64,000 nt of DNA from Nipponacmea schrenckii (GCA_030562195.1 JAUJPP010000005.1:7312826-7376825), one strand, 5' to 3'. Positions 46,239 through 59,030 are shown, counted from the stretch's first letter. Made by a program: numbers and translations. The notes: generated by a model not told the origin, from the letters alone.

Positions 46239-49200
46239 TCACACCGCAGGGGCTATTTTAACCGCGCAGAGTCTAGAAATATCAAAAATAAGCAACACAG
46301 TTGCCAGAGAGAGTAATATTGATATACCGAGATATCCCACAGTTTGGCTGGATACACGATGATCATGTCGACTGTAGAGTCTTTGATTCTTCTGGAATTG
46401 TTTCGCTGCTTTACTGATATTGCTTAATTCTAAATATAGTGATTGTAGTTCCTCACTAATAGTGGAGTTATTTCCTCCCTGACACCTACAACTAATGGCT
46501 TGAAATGAACATCGCAGGAGTATGGACGATAAATTAGTTTGTATCCAAGTTGTCGATGTATTGACACTTGGACTTTGTACAGTAGATGTTGGTGAAGTTG
46601 GAAGATTTGATGTAGTTTCGGATACAGAAGATGTTGTTGTTGTTGTTTCCGAATCAGCGGTTGTTGTTTCCCACTCAGCGGTTGTTGTTTCCCACTCAGT
46701 TGTTGTTATTTCCGGTTCAGTAGCAGACGAAGTTTCTGTGACTATTGATGACGTTACTTCAACCTCGGTGCCATTTCCTACAAATACAAAAAAAAAAAAA
46801 CGTTAAAAGTATTGTCTATATTGGACTCGAACTGCGGGTGATAATAAGTTATTTATTTGTTCCTAGACTTTGAGATAAATATTGTTTTTTTGGTAGATAC
46901 ATTAAGCTTTTTATATCTTCATTTATATTGGCTTTGAAATAATTTACTAATTACAGTTTTCTCTCACAGTCGGAATTAGTATATTTATCTATATATGTGT
47001 TCTTTAGAAAAATTCATAACGCTGCCTGTATGAGCATGTGAAATGTTGAGTTAATAAATATCAGAAATAGTATATCTATATATCTGGTGATTCTTTATAA
47101 TATTTAATAAACGGTAAATAGTAGAAAATAGTATTTCTATATATCTGGTGATTCTTTATAATATTTAATAAACGGTAAATAGTAGAAAATAGTATATCTA
47201 TATATCTGGTGATTCTTTATAATATTTAATAAACGGTAAATAGAAGAAAATAGTATATCTATATATCTGGTGATTCTTTATAATATTTAATAAACGGTAA
47301 ATAGATAGAAAATAGTATATCTATATATCTGGTGATTCTTTATAATATTTAATAAACGGTAAATAGAAGAAAATAGTATATCTATATATCTGGTGATTCT
47401 TTATAATATTTAATAAACGGTAAATAGAAGAAAATAGTATATCTATATATCTGGTGATTCTTTATAATATTTAATAAACGGTAAATAGAAGAAAATAGTA
47501 TATCTATATATCTTGTGATTCTATATAATATTTGATAACACTGTCAGTATGAGCATGTGAAATGTTGAGTTAATAAATATCAGAAATAGCATATCTATAT
47601 ATCTGGTGATTCTTTATAACATTAAATAAACGGTAAATAGTAGAAAATAGTATATCTATATATCCTGTGTTTATTGACCTACGTCTATTTCTATATATCT
47701 TTTAAACAATCATTATAAATGTAATAATGAAAGGTTAAATTGAAATTAGACCAAACTTTCGATTCTTTTTTCTAGCTTTATTTTTATTACAATAATAAAG
47801 TGGATATCGTAAAATTTAAAGCAAAAATAATAAAAGAAAGGAAAGTTTGGTTTAACTTTTGAAATAGACTGATTATTAAAGATCAAAGGGCTCGAAGCAT
47901 GTTTGAGATTCTATTTTGATAATTATATATCTATAAAGACAATAAGTGTACCGTAAAGATAAGACAGATCAATACGTCATATACAAACTATTAATGAACG
48001 ATTTAAGTGCTGAATCAATTATCTATAAAACAGGGTACAATGGCTGTACATTGAATTATTGATAGATATTATAAGCCCTAGCAGTATTTGAGTTATTGCC
48101 CTTGAACGAAGTCAACATATTGTGGTTAGCACTGCACTGCCTACTGGATTTGTTCTGCAATTTGTGCCCCAACCCAACCCAACCATATCTTACAATCTAA
48201 GATTTTGCCGTTACCACTAAACTGCCTTAGTAGGTATATATTATGTTGTCTAGCAAGCTATCGTCGATAGATATGATTGATAAACCTTATTAATAGTTTC
48301 CAAGTGAAGATAAACGTATATGATCGATCACACAATATATTTCAGAATTCTTTGATTAATAACGTATTGGTTCGTCATGATAATGATTAATGTATTAGCG
48401 ATCATAAAAAAGTTATCAAGAAATAATAAAATTGGAGTTTGAGCTCATCGACCTTCCAAGCAGTTAAACATTAGTTTATATTCACTAATCTTGAAGGCTT
48501 TGAGTTCCCTGATACACATATAAAATATAGAAAACATCTTTACTACCTCTTAAAGGGATAATAGGTGTTAGAATCCACTCGTCCTACGGCTTATATTTGT
48601 GTTTCATATTGACTATTAGTTAAATAAGTATGCATCCCACACTTTACCAAATTTTAAAAAGCCACTATAAAAATATATTCGGAATTTAAAAAAAAAGTGT
48701 GCCAGCGACGATTCCATTCTGTTTGAGAATAAAAGCGTCTGGTAAATCAACGCTAAAACATCATTGTGGAATTCAACAGTAGGGGTCAAGGACGCGTGAA
48801 AACCCACATGTTAGAGTTACTTCCCTTTATATTTACACGATTTGAAAATCGCTTGATGGATGGCTCAAGCGTTTTATGATTAACTACTTCATTTTGGGGA
48901 TTTATAGGATTTTAGAGGGATTTTGATGTATAGGTAAGTCCACTGATGGATATATACTGTCATTGTCCAAATTTGAGTGAACTTAAAATTTTATGTTCGT
49001 TCTAACGCCTATTATCCCTTTAAATAGAACTGTTTAGTTTTAGTAGAATTACAGGAACCACAGACATCTGATTGAAAATTAGAATGATGTAAATCGATGC
49101 TATCAGTGTCTCTGATTATTTAGAAATTAGAAAATTTAGAAAACCTCGTTACGATCTTTTTTCTTTGATGACAGTATTTGTTAGTTTAAAATCTAAAAAT

Positions 49201-51143
49201 AAATAGAATATAGCACCGTTGTTTTTCTAGGGGTGGGGCCCATTTTGAGATGGGGGTCGGTGGGAGTGGTTCGGAGATTCAGGCCATTAACACCTGGTAA
49301 TTAGAACTCTAATACTTACCCTCTTTATAACAGATATAATTTAAACTACGAGTACACGGGGTAGAGAACCATCGCCACGAATCATTCGACGATATAAATA
49401 CACAATTATTTCCCGGAGAATTAGAATTTAACGGTGAAAAGTTGGTGTAGGTGACGGTGGTTCCAGAACTCCAGGCAAAAACACCTTCTGTAAAATCAGT
49501 TAAGCCCAAATAGAAATGAAACTCGGAGAATCTACAAAAATAATTAAATCATGTTCAAAAGGTGATAGAAAAAATAATTCAGTTTTAAATTTTTCTAAAT
49601 CTAAAACATTGCTTACTTATCTTCGTGTATAAATATTAATATCCAAGTTTCCCTTATTGCACACTGCACAACGTTGCCCCGATAAATTACCCCATTATTA
49701 TGCACAGAAAAAATCCTTTCTTTCTAGAAATTCAGTGAAATGAAACCATTGGCCGATAACATTGCTTTTTGTCAATGGACAGAGTTCGAGTTGCTGCCCT
49801 TGACAGCAAACAGTTCATATTAATCCATGTTTTCAAAGAAGCATTAAATAGAAGATTGGTTGACTTGTGAACTTGGTAAAGAAAAAAAACATGGACTTGT
49901 GAACATGATAAAGAACATTGACTTGTGAACATGATAAAGAACATTGACTTGTGAACATGTTAAAGAATATTGACTTGTAAACATGATAAAGAACATTGAC
50001 TTGTGAACATGATAAAGAACATTGACTTGTGAACATGATAAATAAAAGAATATTGACTTGTGAACATGATAAAGAAAAGAACATTGACTTGTGAACATGA
50101 TAAAGAACATTGACTTGTGAACATGATAAAGAACAATGACTTGTGAACATGATAAAGAAAAGAATATTGACTTGTGAACATGATAAAGAAAAGAACATTG
50201 ACTTGTGAACATGATAAAGAAAAGAACTTGTGAACATTGTCACCATAATGTTTTTTTGGATAACATCTTGGATTGATAAGTGACACGCTTGTTTTTAATA
50301 TAACATGGTATTTTTTAATTTCAAGATATTCTGTCAGTACATGGTACATGGTAACATGGTTTGAATATAAATACAAGTAGAGCTATACTTACGCATATTC
50401 GTCTAACACTACCTCGATATCACTCTGCATTTGAGAAGTGTGTATCTCTAAAACATTATAACCACCAGTACATTCCGTTATAAGACTGGTATATTTAATA
50501 GTATCGTTATAAATCTTGTAACAATAACCGTTATAACATTGGATACAATCTAAAAAATAACAAACCTACGTTTGAAAACGATTGTAGAAAGGTTTTACAT
50601 CGGGTAACGAGGAAGTTAACATACTTATGTTCAACAGTCCTAGAAATATAACCATTTACAACCAGCATCACTGCTTTCGGTTATATCCAATTTGACTCTT
50701 CGCTTTTCACAATGCATCCGAAATTAGGTAATACCGCAAAAATGGAAAAGAAGCGAAAACAACATTTTCAAATTTTATTCTGATAATTGTGTAAACATAT
50801 GACGATGACCATTAAATATTAGATTAATTTAGGCATCTTTTGAAACGAAAAGTACAAACTATAAACCAACTTATCTCCTGGTCTCATTTAAATTTGATTA
50901 TATGACGTACAGTACATAATCAATCAAAACAACTTCATGACCTGGACAATTTTGAGCGTTCAGATGTTCATCATTCATGCATCAGAGAGACAGCACCCCT
51001 GAACACCCCTGAACACCCCTGAACACAGCACCTTGTCTTCTTATTACTGAAGTTAATCAACACTAATTAAAAATCTTACCAATATATTCTATAAATCCAC
51101 ACAATATAACACTTAAGACGGTTAAATATAGTTCCAATAGCAT
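46239..51143 (-). CDS. Single-pass C-type lectin-domain receptor with Thr-rich stalk
   Basis: Four exons, 51080-51143, 50393-50549, 49320-49531 and 46239-46777, total exactly 324 codons (323 residues). Residues 1-20 are a signal peptide. A C-type lectin fold covers about 22-145: CYKIYND, then YLGLTDFTEGVFAW in the WIGL position, then NNCVFIS, SWRW, PC and YICYK, with the expected cysteines. EPN/QPD and WND calcium-sugar motifs are absent, so calcium-dependent sugar binding is doubtful. A Thr/Ser/Glu-rich, probably O-glycosylated stalk (about 146-225, with TTTEWE-type repeats) is followed by a Cys-containing helical stretch. A membrane helix (about 289-309, VGYLGISILLSLATVLLIF) and a 13-residue tail end the protein. 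Topology is type I. A role in cell-surface recognition, perhaps immune, is inferred. Introns 2 and 3 carry minisatellites. Confidence 0.88.
46778..47039 (-). other. Lectin intron 3, part next to exon 4
   Basis: Intronic, AT-rich, with a long A run at 46788-46800 on the plus strand, which is the poly-T tract of the exon 4 acceptor on the minus strand. Confidence 0.6.
47040..47670. repeat. 61-bp minisatellite in lectin intron 3, about 10 copies
   Basis: Unit phrases 'atctatatatctggtgattc' and 'tttaataaacggtaaatag' repeat every 61 bp. A first-type unit 'tatgagcatgtgaaatgttg' appears at both 47030 and 47550, showing a higher-order duplication. Confidence 0.9.
47671..48549 (-). other. Lectin intron 3, middle part
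   Basis: AT-rich with a foldback-family fragment near 48490-48545 ('ccctgatacacatataaaat'). No exon evidence. Confidence 0.5.
48550..49023. mobile_element. TTAA-flanked inverted-repeat element (474 bp) in lectin intron 3
   Basis: Starts TTAA|AGGGATAATAGGTGTTAGAA and ends with the inverted TTCTAACGCCTATTATCCCT|TTAA, giving 20-bp ends with one mismatch and TTAA at both sides, as in piggyBac-type insertion. No transposase frame. A sister copy is at 51895-52225. A foldback-family half follows at 49024-49165. Confidence 0.8.
49860..50240. repeat. 26-31-bp minisatellite in lectin intron 2, about 14 copies
   Basis: Unit 'attgacttgtgaacatgata' plus 'aagaac', with a variant that adds 'aaaag' and alternates with the short form. 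Overlapping long minus-strand frames are artefacts of the repeat. It lies between lectin exons 2 and 3. Confidence 0.88.
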
Positions 51144-51894
51144 CGCTCCCGTCTCATATCTACTGCTACAAAATCTTCTCTAATCACGTACTCCTAATCT
51201 GTGGCTTCGCGAAAAGTGTGTTTCAATCGATGTTTCGTTAACTCACTTCATTGGTCATTCTATTTCTGATTTAGGTACTTGTGTAAGCCTTAGGTTTTAT
51301 AAAATTCAGAAATCGATGATTATTGATAAAATAAATTTCTAACCGGACTTCGGATATCTTGTCCATTCCATGAAATAAACTGATATCAATATTGAAGGTG
51401 GACGACCTCAGTAAACAATAACTTAATCAACTACTTCCGGTGTTACAACGTGGACAGTTTTAGATATATATAGTTGCTTTCGATTCTCAGATAATTTTAA
51501 TGAAATACGATTACTACTTTTTGTATCTGAAACAAGTTGATCCAGAAATGACCAAGTCATGTTATTACGGAATATTTCTGCGACGTTTCTGACCCAGCTT
51601 TTTCTATCAGAAATATTTAAGAGCTGAAACTTTGTAAACGAATAATTGTGGGAATAGAGCTACAGTATTCAGTAGGAGCGAATACACAGGTCATGAATTC
51701 GGACACGATGAGGGCACAATTCGCTTCTATTATTTTTGCTACTGTAACGATAATCCCGGACAGGCTGCCGGCTCGGGCTCCGTACATTGTTTTTTCGACC
51801 CTATAATCGGGAAAAATTAAAGTGATTGACCTTCTTAAAAGTAATTAGATCAGTCACTTATACAACTAACACCTTAGCAGAAAAGTCTTCATCT
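51144..51894. promoter_or_regulatory. Presumed upstream region of the lectin gene
   Basis: Right of the minus-strand ATG at 51143. An ACTTCCGG (ETS-like) site lies near 51427. A short GC-richer plus-strand frame begins at 51699, with no further support. Promoter assignment is by position. Confidence 0.3.
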
Positions 51895-52225
51895 TTAAAG
51901 GGATAATAGGTCTTGGCATGAACATAAAATTTTACTTCCCAAGAATGGAAGTGATCAGTGAACTTATACCTGGTGTCATAAAATAACATAATCTCTTAAA
52001 ATCTTGAAAACTCGCAAAACTAAGTCATTTTTGAAAAACGCTTAATCAATTTATTAAGCGTTTTTCAATAATCAAATGCATCTTTATGAATAATTACTTA
52101 GTGTTTTGGATATTTTTTTATGTTATTTATGGTAGCAGGTAAATTTACTGATGTATACAGCTCTTATTAGCCAAGTTTAAAATTTTCAAATTTTATGTTC
52201 ATTCTCAGACCTATTATCCCTTTAA
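51895..52225. mobile_element. TTAA-flanked inverted-repeat element (331 bp), second copy
   Basis: Begins TTAA|AGGGATAATAGG and ends CCTATTATCCCT|TTAA. The subterminal 'aacataaaatttta' pairs with 'aaattttatgttc', making the inverted ends about 35 bp long. Same family as 48550-49023. Internally a small palindrome lies around 'aaaaacgcttaatcaat' (52035-52070). Confidence 0.8.
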
Positions 52226-52785
52226 ATAGAAGAAGAAAGAAGGATATGTGTTGAAGAATAGTTCACGGGTAAATCCATACTGAAGTCAGACTTGTTATGC
52301 ACGAGCGCACAAACGAGGACACTCGGTACTGAAGACGCCCGGATCAATTCTTGTCTTTGAACATAAAGTGACGAACAACTGGTCTTAATTTAGCTTTAGT
52401 AGAATCTCCTAGACTTGTTAATCGATGTATCTGATTGGTTTCCGATATACTATTATATAAACATAACGGTTCATTAAACAATCGATTGAAATATCGTTGT
52501 ATATGTTGAAAAAGGCGCGGTACTTGCAGCACTGGCCGTGGGGAACAATAATCCCAGCTTTTACCACTACTACAAGTTGTAGCCCACCTTCATCTCTATT
52601 AAAATTATAAATCTGTAAGCCTTTCTGTCGCAGAGTATGTGTGAATTTACCTTATAAATTTTATTTCCCTCGAATCCTGGTAGAAATTCTCTGGTGAGTC
52701 TCTACCCTCGCTATCACGACCGTCGACCACCTTGTTTGTAACCCAAGACCCCAGTAAATTAGCCCCGCCACTACTCCCATCACCT
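52226..52785. other. Intergenic; one short unassigned minus frame
   Basis: A 62-codon minus frame at 52344-52532 has ordinary composition but no recognised motif and no clear upstream exon. It is left unassigned. Confidence 0.35.
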
Positions 52786-53260
52786 CCTCCATCTGGAACC
52801 TCAGTAGACCTCACCAGTCACCTAACCCTAGTATCAGAAGACTAGGGCCGCCACAACCCCCCTCCCCTCCTCTATCTGGAACCACAGTAGACCTCACCAG
52901 TCACCTAACCCTAGTATCAGAAGACAAGGGCCGCTACAACTCCCATCCCCTTCTCTATCTGGAACCTCAGTAGACCTTACCAGTCACCTAACCCTAGTAT
53001 CAGAAGACTAGGGCCGCCACAACTCCCCTCCCCTCCTCTATCTGGAACTTCAGTAGACCTCACCAGTCACCTAACCCTAGTATCAGAAGACAAGGGCCGC
53101 TACAACTCCCATCCCCTTCTCTATCTGGAACCTCAGTAGACCTTACCAGTCACCTAACCCTGTATCAGAAGACTAGGGCCGCCACAACTCCCATCCCCTT
53201 CTCTATCTGGAACCTCAGTAGACCTCACCAGTCACCTAATCCTAGTACCAGTACCAGGTA
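52786..53260. repeat. 84-bp GC-rich minisatellite, about 5-6 copies
   Basis: Unit phrases 'cagtagacctcaccagtcac' and 'ctagtatcagaagactaggg' repeat every 83-85 bp. Notably C-rich compared with the rest of the window. Confidence 0.88.
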
Positions 53261-53853
53261 TCTAGCGCACCCCAAACCCCCTCCCCTACGTCTGGAACCC
53301 CAGTCCTAGGAGACTAGCGCCGCCATTATCACGAACCGGAAGCATGTGTAATCTATTCCGATCTATTCTATAACACTAGCGTTAAATGCACACTCTTAAA
53401 AACACTTACAGTATCATAGGAATCAATCTTGTTACGTCAGTCTGTAAGGACTAGATTAAAGGACATTGTATTGTTATTTCTGCATGTACAATGTTAATAT
53501 ATTCATGTTATTTTTACAAACTATTGTAATCTTTAATTCCTATTTGTGTACTGCCCAACGCATTTTCAATTGTAGACTTTGTCAACAGGACACACAATTT
53601 TCAGACTGACTGGAGACCAGCCGCGTACAGCACGGAAAAAAAAAATTAAAAGTGAAATTTTTTGTTTGAGGTATTTTGCGATTTTCTTAGAGCTTGAATA
53701 TTTCTGAGGACTGTTTAAATGTAACAAAGGCCCAAAACGACCCCTAAAAATCAACCCTGGGCCTCTTTAACGTGTACAACTTTTAGCCTATGTTAATTAT
53801 ACCACCGGTAGTCTACAGTAACTAACTAATATATCACTAACAAGAAGAAACCT
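53261..53853. other. Intergenic, nothing clear
   Basis: Mixed sequence with no repeat array or supported ORF. Confidence 0.4.
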
Positions 53854-54011
53854 GGGACCTGTTTCACACAATTATAACAAAGATACAATCAAGATTTTAA
53901 GAAATACAGTAACCTGATTGGTTAATAAAAACTCATTTTTAGTGATTGACCGATCTGACTATTGGAAAACTAAAATCATCCTAAGTTGAGATTTTGTGAA
54001 ACAGGCTCTAG
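53854..54011. mobile_element. Short inverted-repeat element (about 158 bp)
   Basis: Left end 'acctgtttcacaca' and right end 'ttttgtgaaacaggct' are inverted near-copies. The interior has no ORF. A likely relative's end lies near 35067 ('gggcccggtttcaagg'). Confidence 0.6.
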
Positions 54012-54139
54012 GCTGAAAATAAACCAAGGTACTATCTCTTACTTTCTCAAACCGAGAGCCTTCAGGTTAAATTTTATTCTCAAGATTATAGATGACTTCT
54101 TCACTTTTTATTTCTATTTGTCATTTGTTTAAATAACCA

Positions 54140-54755
54140 CACCAACCTTCTTCTCTCGCTGACAACATACAGCTTTCGTAACATAGCTTAAACCAACCTT
54201 CTTCTCTCGCTGACAACATACAGCTTTCGTAGCATAGCTTAAACCAACCTTCTTCTCTCGCTGACAACATACAGCTTTCGTAGCATAGCTTAAACCAACC
54301 TTACTCTCTCGCTGACAACATACAGCTTTCGTAGCATAGCTTAAACCAACCTTACTCTCTCGCTGACAACATACAGCTTTCGTAGCATAGCTTAAACCAA
54401 CCTTCTTCTCTCGCTGACAACATACAGCTTTCGTAGCATAGCTTAAACCAACCTTACTCTCTCGCTGACAACATACAGCTTTCGTAGCATAGCTTAAACC
54501 AACCTTACTCTCTCGCTGACAACATACACCTTCTTCTCTCGCTGACAACATACAGCTTTCGTAGCATAGCTTAAACCAACCTTCTTCTCTCGCTGACAAC
54601 ATACAGCTTTCGTAGCATAGCTTAAACCAACCTTACTCTCTCGCTGACAACATACATGTGCCTATGCTTTCGTAGCATAGCTTAAACCAACCTTACTCTC
54701 TCTCGCTGACAACATACATGTACCTATGCTTTCGTAGCATAGCTTAAACCACAAT
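54140..54755. repeat. 51-bp minisatellite, about 12 copies
   Basis: Unit phrases 'ctctcgctgacaacatac' and 'agctttcgtagcatagctta' repeat every 51 bp (3 x 17), giving a 157-codon minus frame with a 17-residue repeat. It breaks where units are truncated (near 54530). No start context, signal or splice support, so not called a gene. Confidence 0.9.
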
Positions 54756-55132
54756 CTTACAACCATCAATTCCTTACTTATGGTTGAACTGCGAACTATT
54801 TAAAAGAAACTAGTTTCAATTGATGTATGGATCTGGACCATTAGGAAGAATAGAAGAAGGAGGACTATGGGCGGGAGGTACTTTTGTTTTTTTCTCCTTG
54901 TTTTAAATTAAAATTCTAAGGTAACCTTACTATCCTGATCTATACCGGGGTTCAACTCATGTTACGGCCGATGTTTTGATAAATTCGATAAAAAATAGTC
55001 GATTTACGAATAGGGAAAAAATATTTATTTTTATTTTTACAATAATTGTCGCCTCTCACCTCTTAATTAATATGACCCCAAGTTATACTGAAATTTCTAA
55101 AGACCATTTTAGAACAATATATATATCGATTA
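54756..55132. other. Intergenic, nothing clear
   Basis: AT-rich, no supported feature. Confidence 0.4.
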
Positions 55133-55546
55133 TCAGCTGGTATTACTAATTACTTCATACATTGTTGTCATATAAACACAAATCAAGACAGGCGGTTTGT
55201 TAGTACGTGAGTGAACAGTAGGAGGCATTCGATTCATATTAACTATTGTGCTTTCATTAAACGCGTTCGTTATGCTGATCAATTCTCGTATTGACATAGA
55301 GTATAGTTCGTATATTATTCTAATATTGTTGTGTATCTCATAACAAAATATTTCTACTGTTAATTTAACACTCCAGATTCTGATTTCTGATCGACGGATA
55401 TGGTTTATCATATAAAAACGTGAGAACTCTATATCAGATATTTGTAAAAGGCTATATTGACACTTGTTAAAATAAAAAAAGTTGTTAAAATAAATATTGA
55501 GTTGATACTTTAAAGAGAGTATATCAGTGGATTTTCCTCGTGTCAT
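55133..55546 (-). CDS. Unassigned 137-codon ORF
   Basis: The longest non-repetitive open frame in the right third of the window, starting MTRGKSTDILSLKYQ and ending YEVISNTS. It is rich in Ile, Asn, Tyr and Ser, much as expected from AT-rich DNA, though a frame of this length without a stop is unusual here. No signal peptide, membrane segment or motif recognised, and no splice partners found. It may be chance or part of a lineage-specific gene. Confidence 0.2.
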   Translation of the reverse strand: MTRGKSTDILSLKYQLNIYFNNFFYFNKCQYSLLQISDIEFSRFYMINHIRRSEIRIWSVKLTVEIFCYEIHNNIRIIYELYSMSIRELISITNAFNESTIVNMNRMPPTVHSRTNKPPVLICVYMTTMYEVISNTS

Positions 55547-58500
55547 GATTATACAACAGAATCCCTTTATAAACCGATAAATTCTATCACAGAAATTACA
55601 ATCCTAAAAAGTTCAATATTTGATATTAAATAGAGAATCTGTTACGAGTCTTTCTCAATATGAAAATATTACAACTCCAAAAAGTGAAAAATTCCCAATA
55701 TAGCTGTAAGTTAATATAAAAAATAAATAAAAATGGAATATTTTTTAGTGTTATCTCCTTGGAAATATAGATAGATTAGATATACAAGCAATATCTACTA
55801 TAGAATACCTGCTGAAAGGCATGATAAGAAATTCCGTATTGTAATATTTTCTGTAAATGTATTTTTTAAAACACATTTTTTGGAAAGAATTGCATCTATT
55901 TATGACACTTACAGAACTGTTCTTATTGTTCTTGAGGATTTATTGATAAATTGTTGATCAATAAAGCCCTGAAGCTAAGTCAAAATTAAAAATCAGAAAT
56001 ATGGATTCATCTTGATAAAGTGACCAATTAGGCAAACTGAAGTTCACTCAGTAACGTCACGTAGAAGAAATGGAAATAATTCAGTGAAAATACTTTATCG
56101 ATGTTGCTTTCCAAGGACATGATTCTCCAATCAGGGGGTTGTTCGAGAATATAAAATGAGGAGAAAGGAGAGGGGGGGAGGGGTAACTGCGGTGATACAT
56201 TTGACATAAACTTAGTGCACGAACCTGGTCAATATATCGCGATAAAAAGACATAACTTGCAAAACGATTTAAAATTGATTCGGTATTGGATTCAGTGCCA
56301 GTCGACTCCAGTTTATCAATGTAGGTCCTTTAACGGTGCTCCGTGGCTACTCTGTATGAGTATTTAAAGGGACACACTCGCGAATCATTAGACAAATCGT
56401 ACCTTTAAATCAGAAACGGTAATTTATTTTACCAAAGTTAATCAGTATTAGTGTTCACAGCTCACCATCGAGCCTTTTTGGAGCCTTTATATTATCATAA
56501 AGTTTACAGAATTATTAGCGTTGAAAGTAGCAATGATGACAACTCGCCTTTTCTTGAGATATTATACCACAGTTTCAAAATCTAGTTCATTTTTCAACCC
56601 ATGCAAAAATACCACAGTCAGGTATCCTGGCCATGTTGTTGCACAATTCAGGTATTACCGCAAGCAGAGGGCTTGAAGTTGGACTGATGCTATGTTTAAA
56701 AGTGTCCCGTTGTATTTAAAACAAACGGATCCCATATACAACGTACATAATAGTCTTTATATACAAACTAATATCAGTCGCATTCGTTTCCTTTCTCAAC
56801 TTGAGCTGATCGTTTGAAATCCACGACCGTGTATAATGTTATATATAGATTTTAATCAGTGGTCGACGGTATTTGACAATATTGTTGGATATCACGCTAG
56901 ATCCAATTCACCTCTTTATCGCCTCATCTTTTTATCAATTATTGTTATACACCACAACATTACGTTTATGATGTCTTCATTCAATTCTTCAAAGTAAACC
57001 GCCATTATTTTGAACATGAACCTGAGACAGGTGATAGGAAGAGATCAGAAAACAAAAACATACTTCTTTATGGCTTGATTGAATGTCGTAAAACAGATCC
57101 CCATCATTAATTCGCTGTTTCTTTTTACTTTTTTCTATTGTCCGACTACTATTTCTATTAAGTCCCATCTGGTCAAACTGTGCATCATTTTCACGCCAAA
57201 TTACGTGGCTACAAAACCCTACGTGTTTACGACATATCTCACGGCGGACATCTTTGTTTTCTGCGTACCTGTTTTCATCATGATGCCATTTTCGTACCTC
57301 ACTAACAAAAGAGTCGATCAATGGCCGACCTAGGGAGCACCATATAAAAGAATACGGGTGAACATTTTATTCCTTTTTAACCATCTTAAACTCATCATTG
57401 GACTTAATTTATGTTGTGATTTTTGCGGGCTGCATTTTTTCATGCGTGTAAAAAATGTTAGTCTTTCATGTGAAATAATTAATTTTAATTTTTTTTTTAA
57501 TTTACAGAACAATAGCCTAATGGTGGAGAGGTCGAAAAATCAAACTTTGTTACTGGCCTTGAACATTTATCAAAAAGTATGATTTCATCTGATTCTTACA
57601 ATGCCAATAACTTGGAACTAAAACAGATGAAAATTTCCGACTGTAGCTATATTAATTACAGTGGCAGCTCCTGCCACAGGGTGTATGAAATATGACAGGT
57701 CGAATATTTGAAAAGAGACAACTCTTGGGGAAGCGCCAAAAGCACAATCCTCCGCTCCTCAAAATTTGAAAAAGATGGAATAATTTGTCTGTATTTGTTT
57801 GTTATATTAAGGCACTGGGGTATAAAGGTATATTGTAAATCTTGTTAGAATTGGGACTTCTATTGGGGTACAAACCCCTGTACCCTACTGTCGTCGCGAG
57901 GAATTAACCATCTTCATATATATACATTGGCGATAAAGCTTGGGAGTTATTTCGATCGACCTATTTAATTATATTTTTTTGGTTTGTAGTATCTCAGGCA
58001 GTTTTACTCCATTGATCAAAACTATTGTTAAGAAAAAACCATTTCAATAGAAAACTAAAAATTATTTATTTCTCTTTTATCAACTATTGTAATGAACTTT
58101 TGTTAATGAGTACACATGAAATATAGATCACAATTAAAAATAGTCAAAGTATAGTACAACTGTCAATCAAAGTAATGAAACTAATTAGACTTGAATACCA
58201 AGTAACTGAACACTAACGATGGCATCTTGACTAAGAGTTGTTGAATGGTCAACTTCAAACAGTCAAATAGTGGAGGTTGTTTTTTAAAAGGTCAATTATA
58301 GATATAGGGTCATGTCGTTTTGTTTTGAGGTCACGTACAAAAAATCGAATGACATTATCAATTAGGAATGACACGTCGAGATATGAATAATAAAAATAAA
58401 AAAGTTTGTAAGGACCTGTTTTAAATCTATACGTTTTAATAACCTAAAACTTTGAGGCGAATTTTTCTCTGTATTCTTTTTCCCGAAACCTCGGTGGATA

Positions 58501-58555
58501 AAAGACTTCGAGAGTTTAAGGTTCGCTTGGGATAGGTCGAGATAGAAACGACCCA
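55547..58555. other. Intergenic, no gene supported
   Basis: AT-rich with a G run near 56172-56185. At 56989-57333 both strands carry short open frames without motifs. No arrays or clear inverted repeats seen. Confidence 0.45.
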
Positions 58556-59030
58556 TTACAGAAACCACAGACGCCTGATTGAAAATTAGAATGGTGTAAA
58601 TTGATACTATCAGTGTCCCTGATACACATACAAAATATAGAAAACCTCTTTACAATCTCTTTAATAGAACTGTTTAGTTTTATTAGAATTACAGGAACCA
58701 CAGACGTCTGATTGAAAATTCGAATGATGTAAATTGATGCTATCAGTGTCCCTGATACACATACAAAATATAGAAAACCTCTTTACAATCTCTTTAATAG
58801 AACTGTTTAGTTTTAGTAGAATTACAGGAACCACAGACGTCTGATTGAAAATTAGAATGATGTAAATTGATGTTATCAGTGTCCCTGATATACATACAAA
58901 ATATAGAAAACCTCTTTACAATCTCTTTAATAGAACTGTTTAGTTTTAGTAGAATTACAGGAACCACAGACGTCTGATTAAAAATTAGAATGATGTTAAT
59001 TGATGCTATCAGTGCCCAGTATAAACTTTA
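58556..59030. repeat. 133-bp tandem repeat of a foldback-element half, about 3.5 copies
   Basis: 'ctatcagtgtccctgataca' recurs at 58607, 58740 and 58873, and 'aaccacagacgtctgatt' four times. The unit is one arm of the foldback family seen whole at 25.1-25.4 kb, here tandemised. Confidence 0.85.

Noticed and set aside
46522..46806. 94-codon plus-strand Val/Ser-rich ORF
   Set aside because: Antisense shadow of the Thr-rich stalk exon of the minus-strand lectin gene.
49833..50376. Minus-strand ORFs rich in FTSQCSLSCSQV
   Set aside because: Translation of the 26-31-bp intronic repeat of the lectin gene, not an exon.
52344..52532. 62-codon minus ORF (MLQVPRLFQHIQRYFN...)
   Set aside because: Composition is plausible for a terminal exon, but no upstream exon or family could be identified.
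54129..54602. 157-codon minus-strand ORF with a 17-residue repeat
   Set aside because: A product of the 51-bp minisatellite; the frame breaks at truncated units and no signal or domain is present.
56989..57333. Opposed ORFs of 110 and 84 codons
   Set aside because: Both strands open, neither with motif, signal or splice support.
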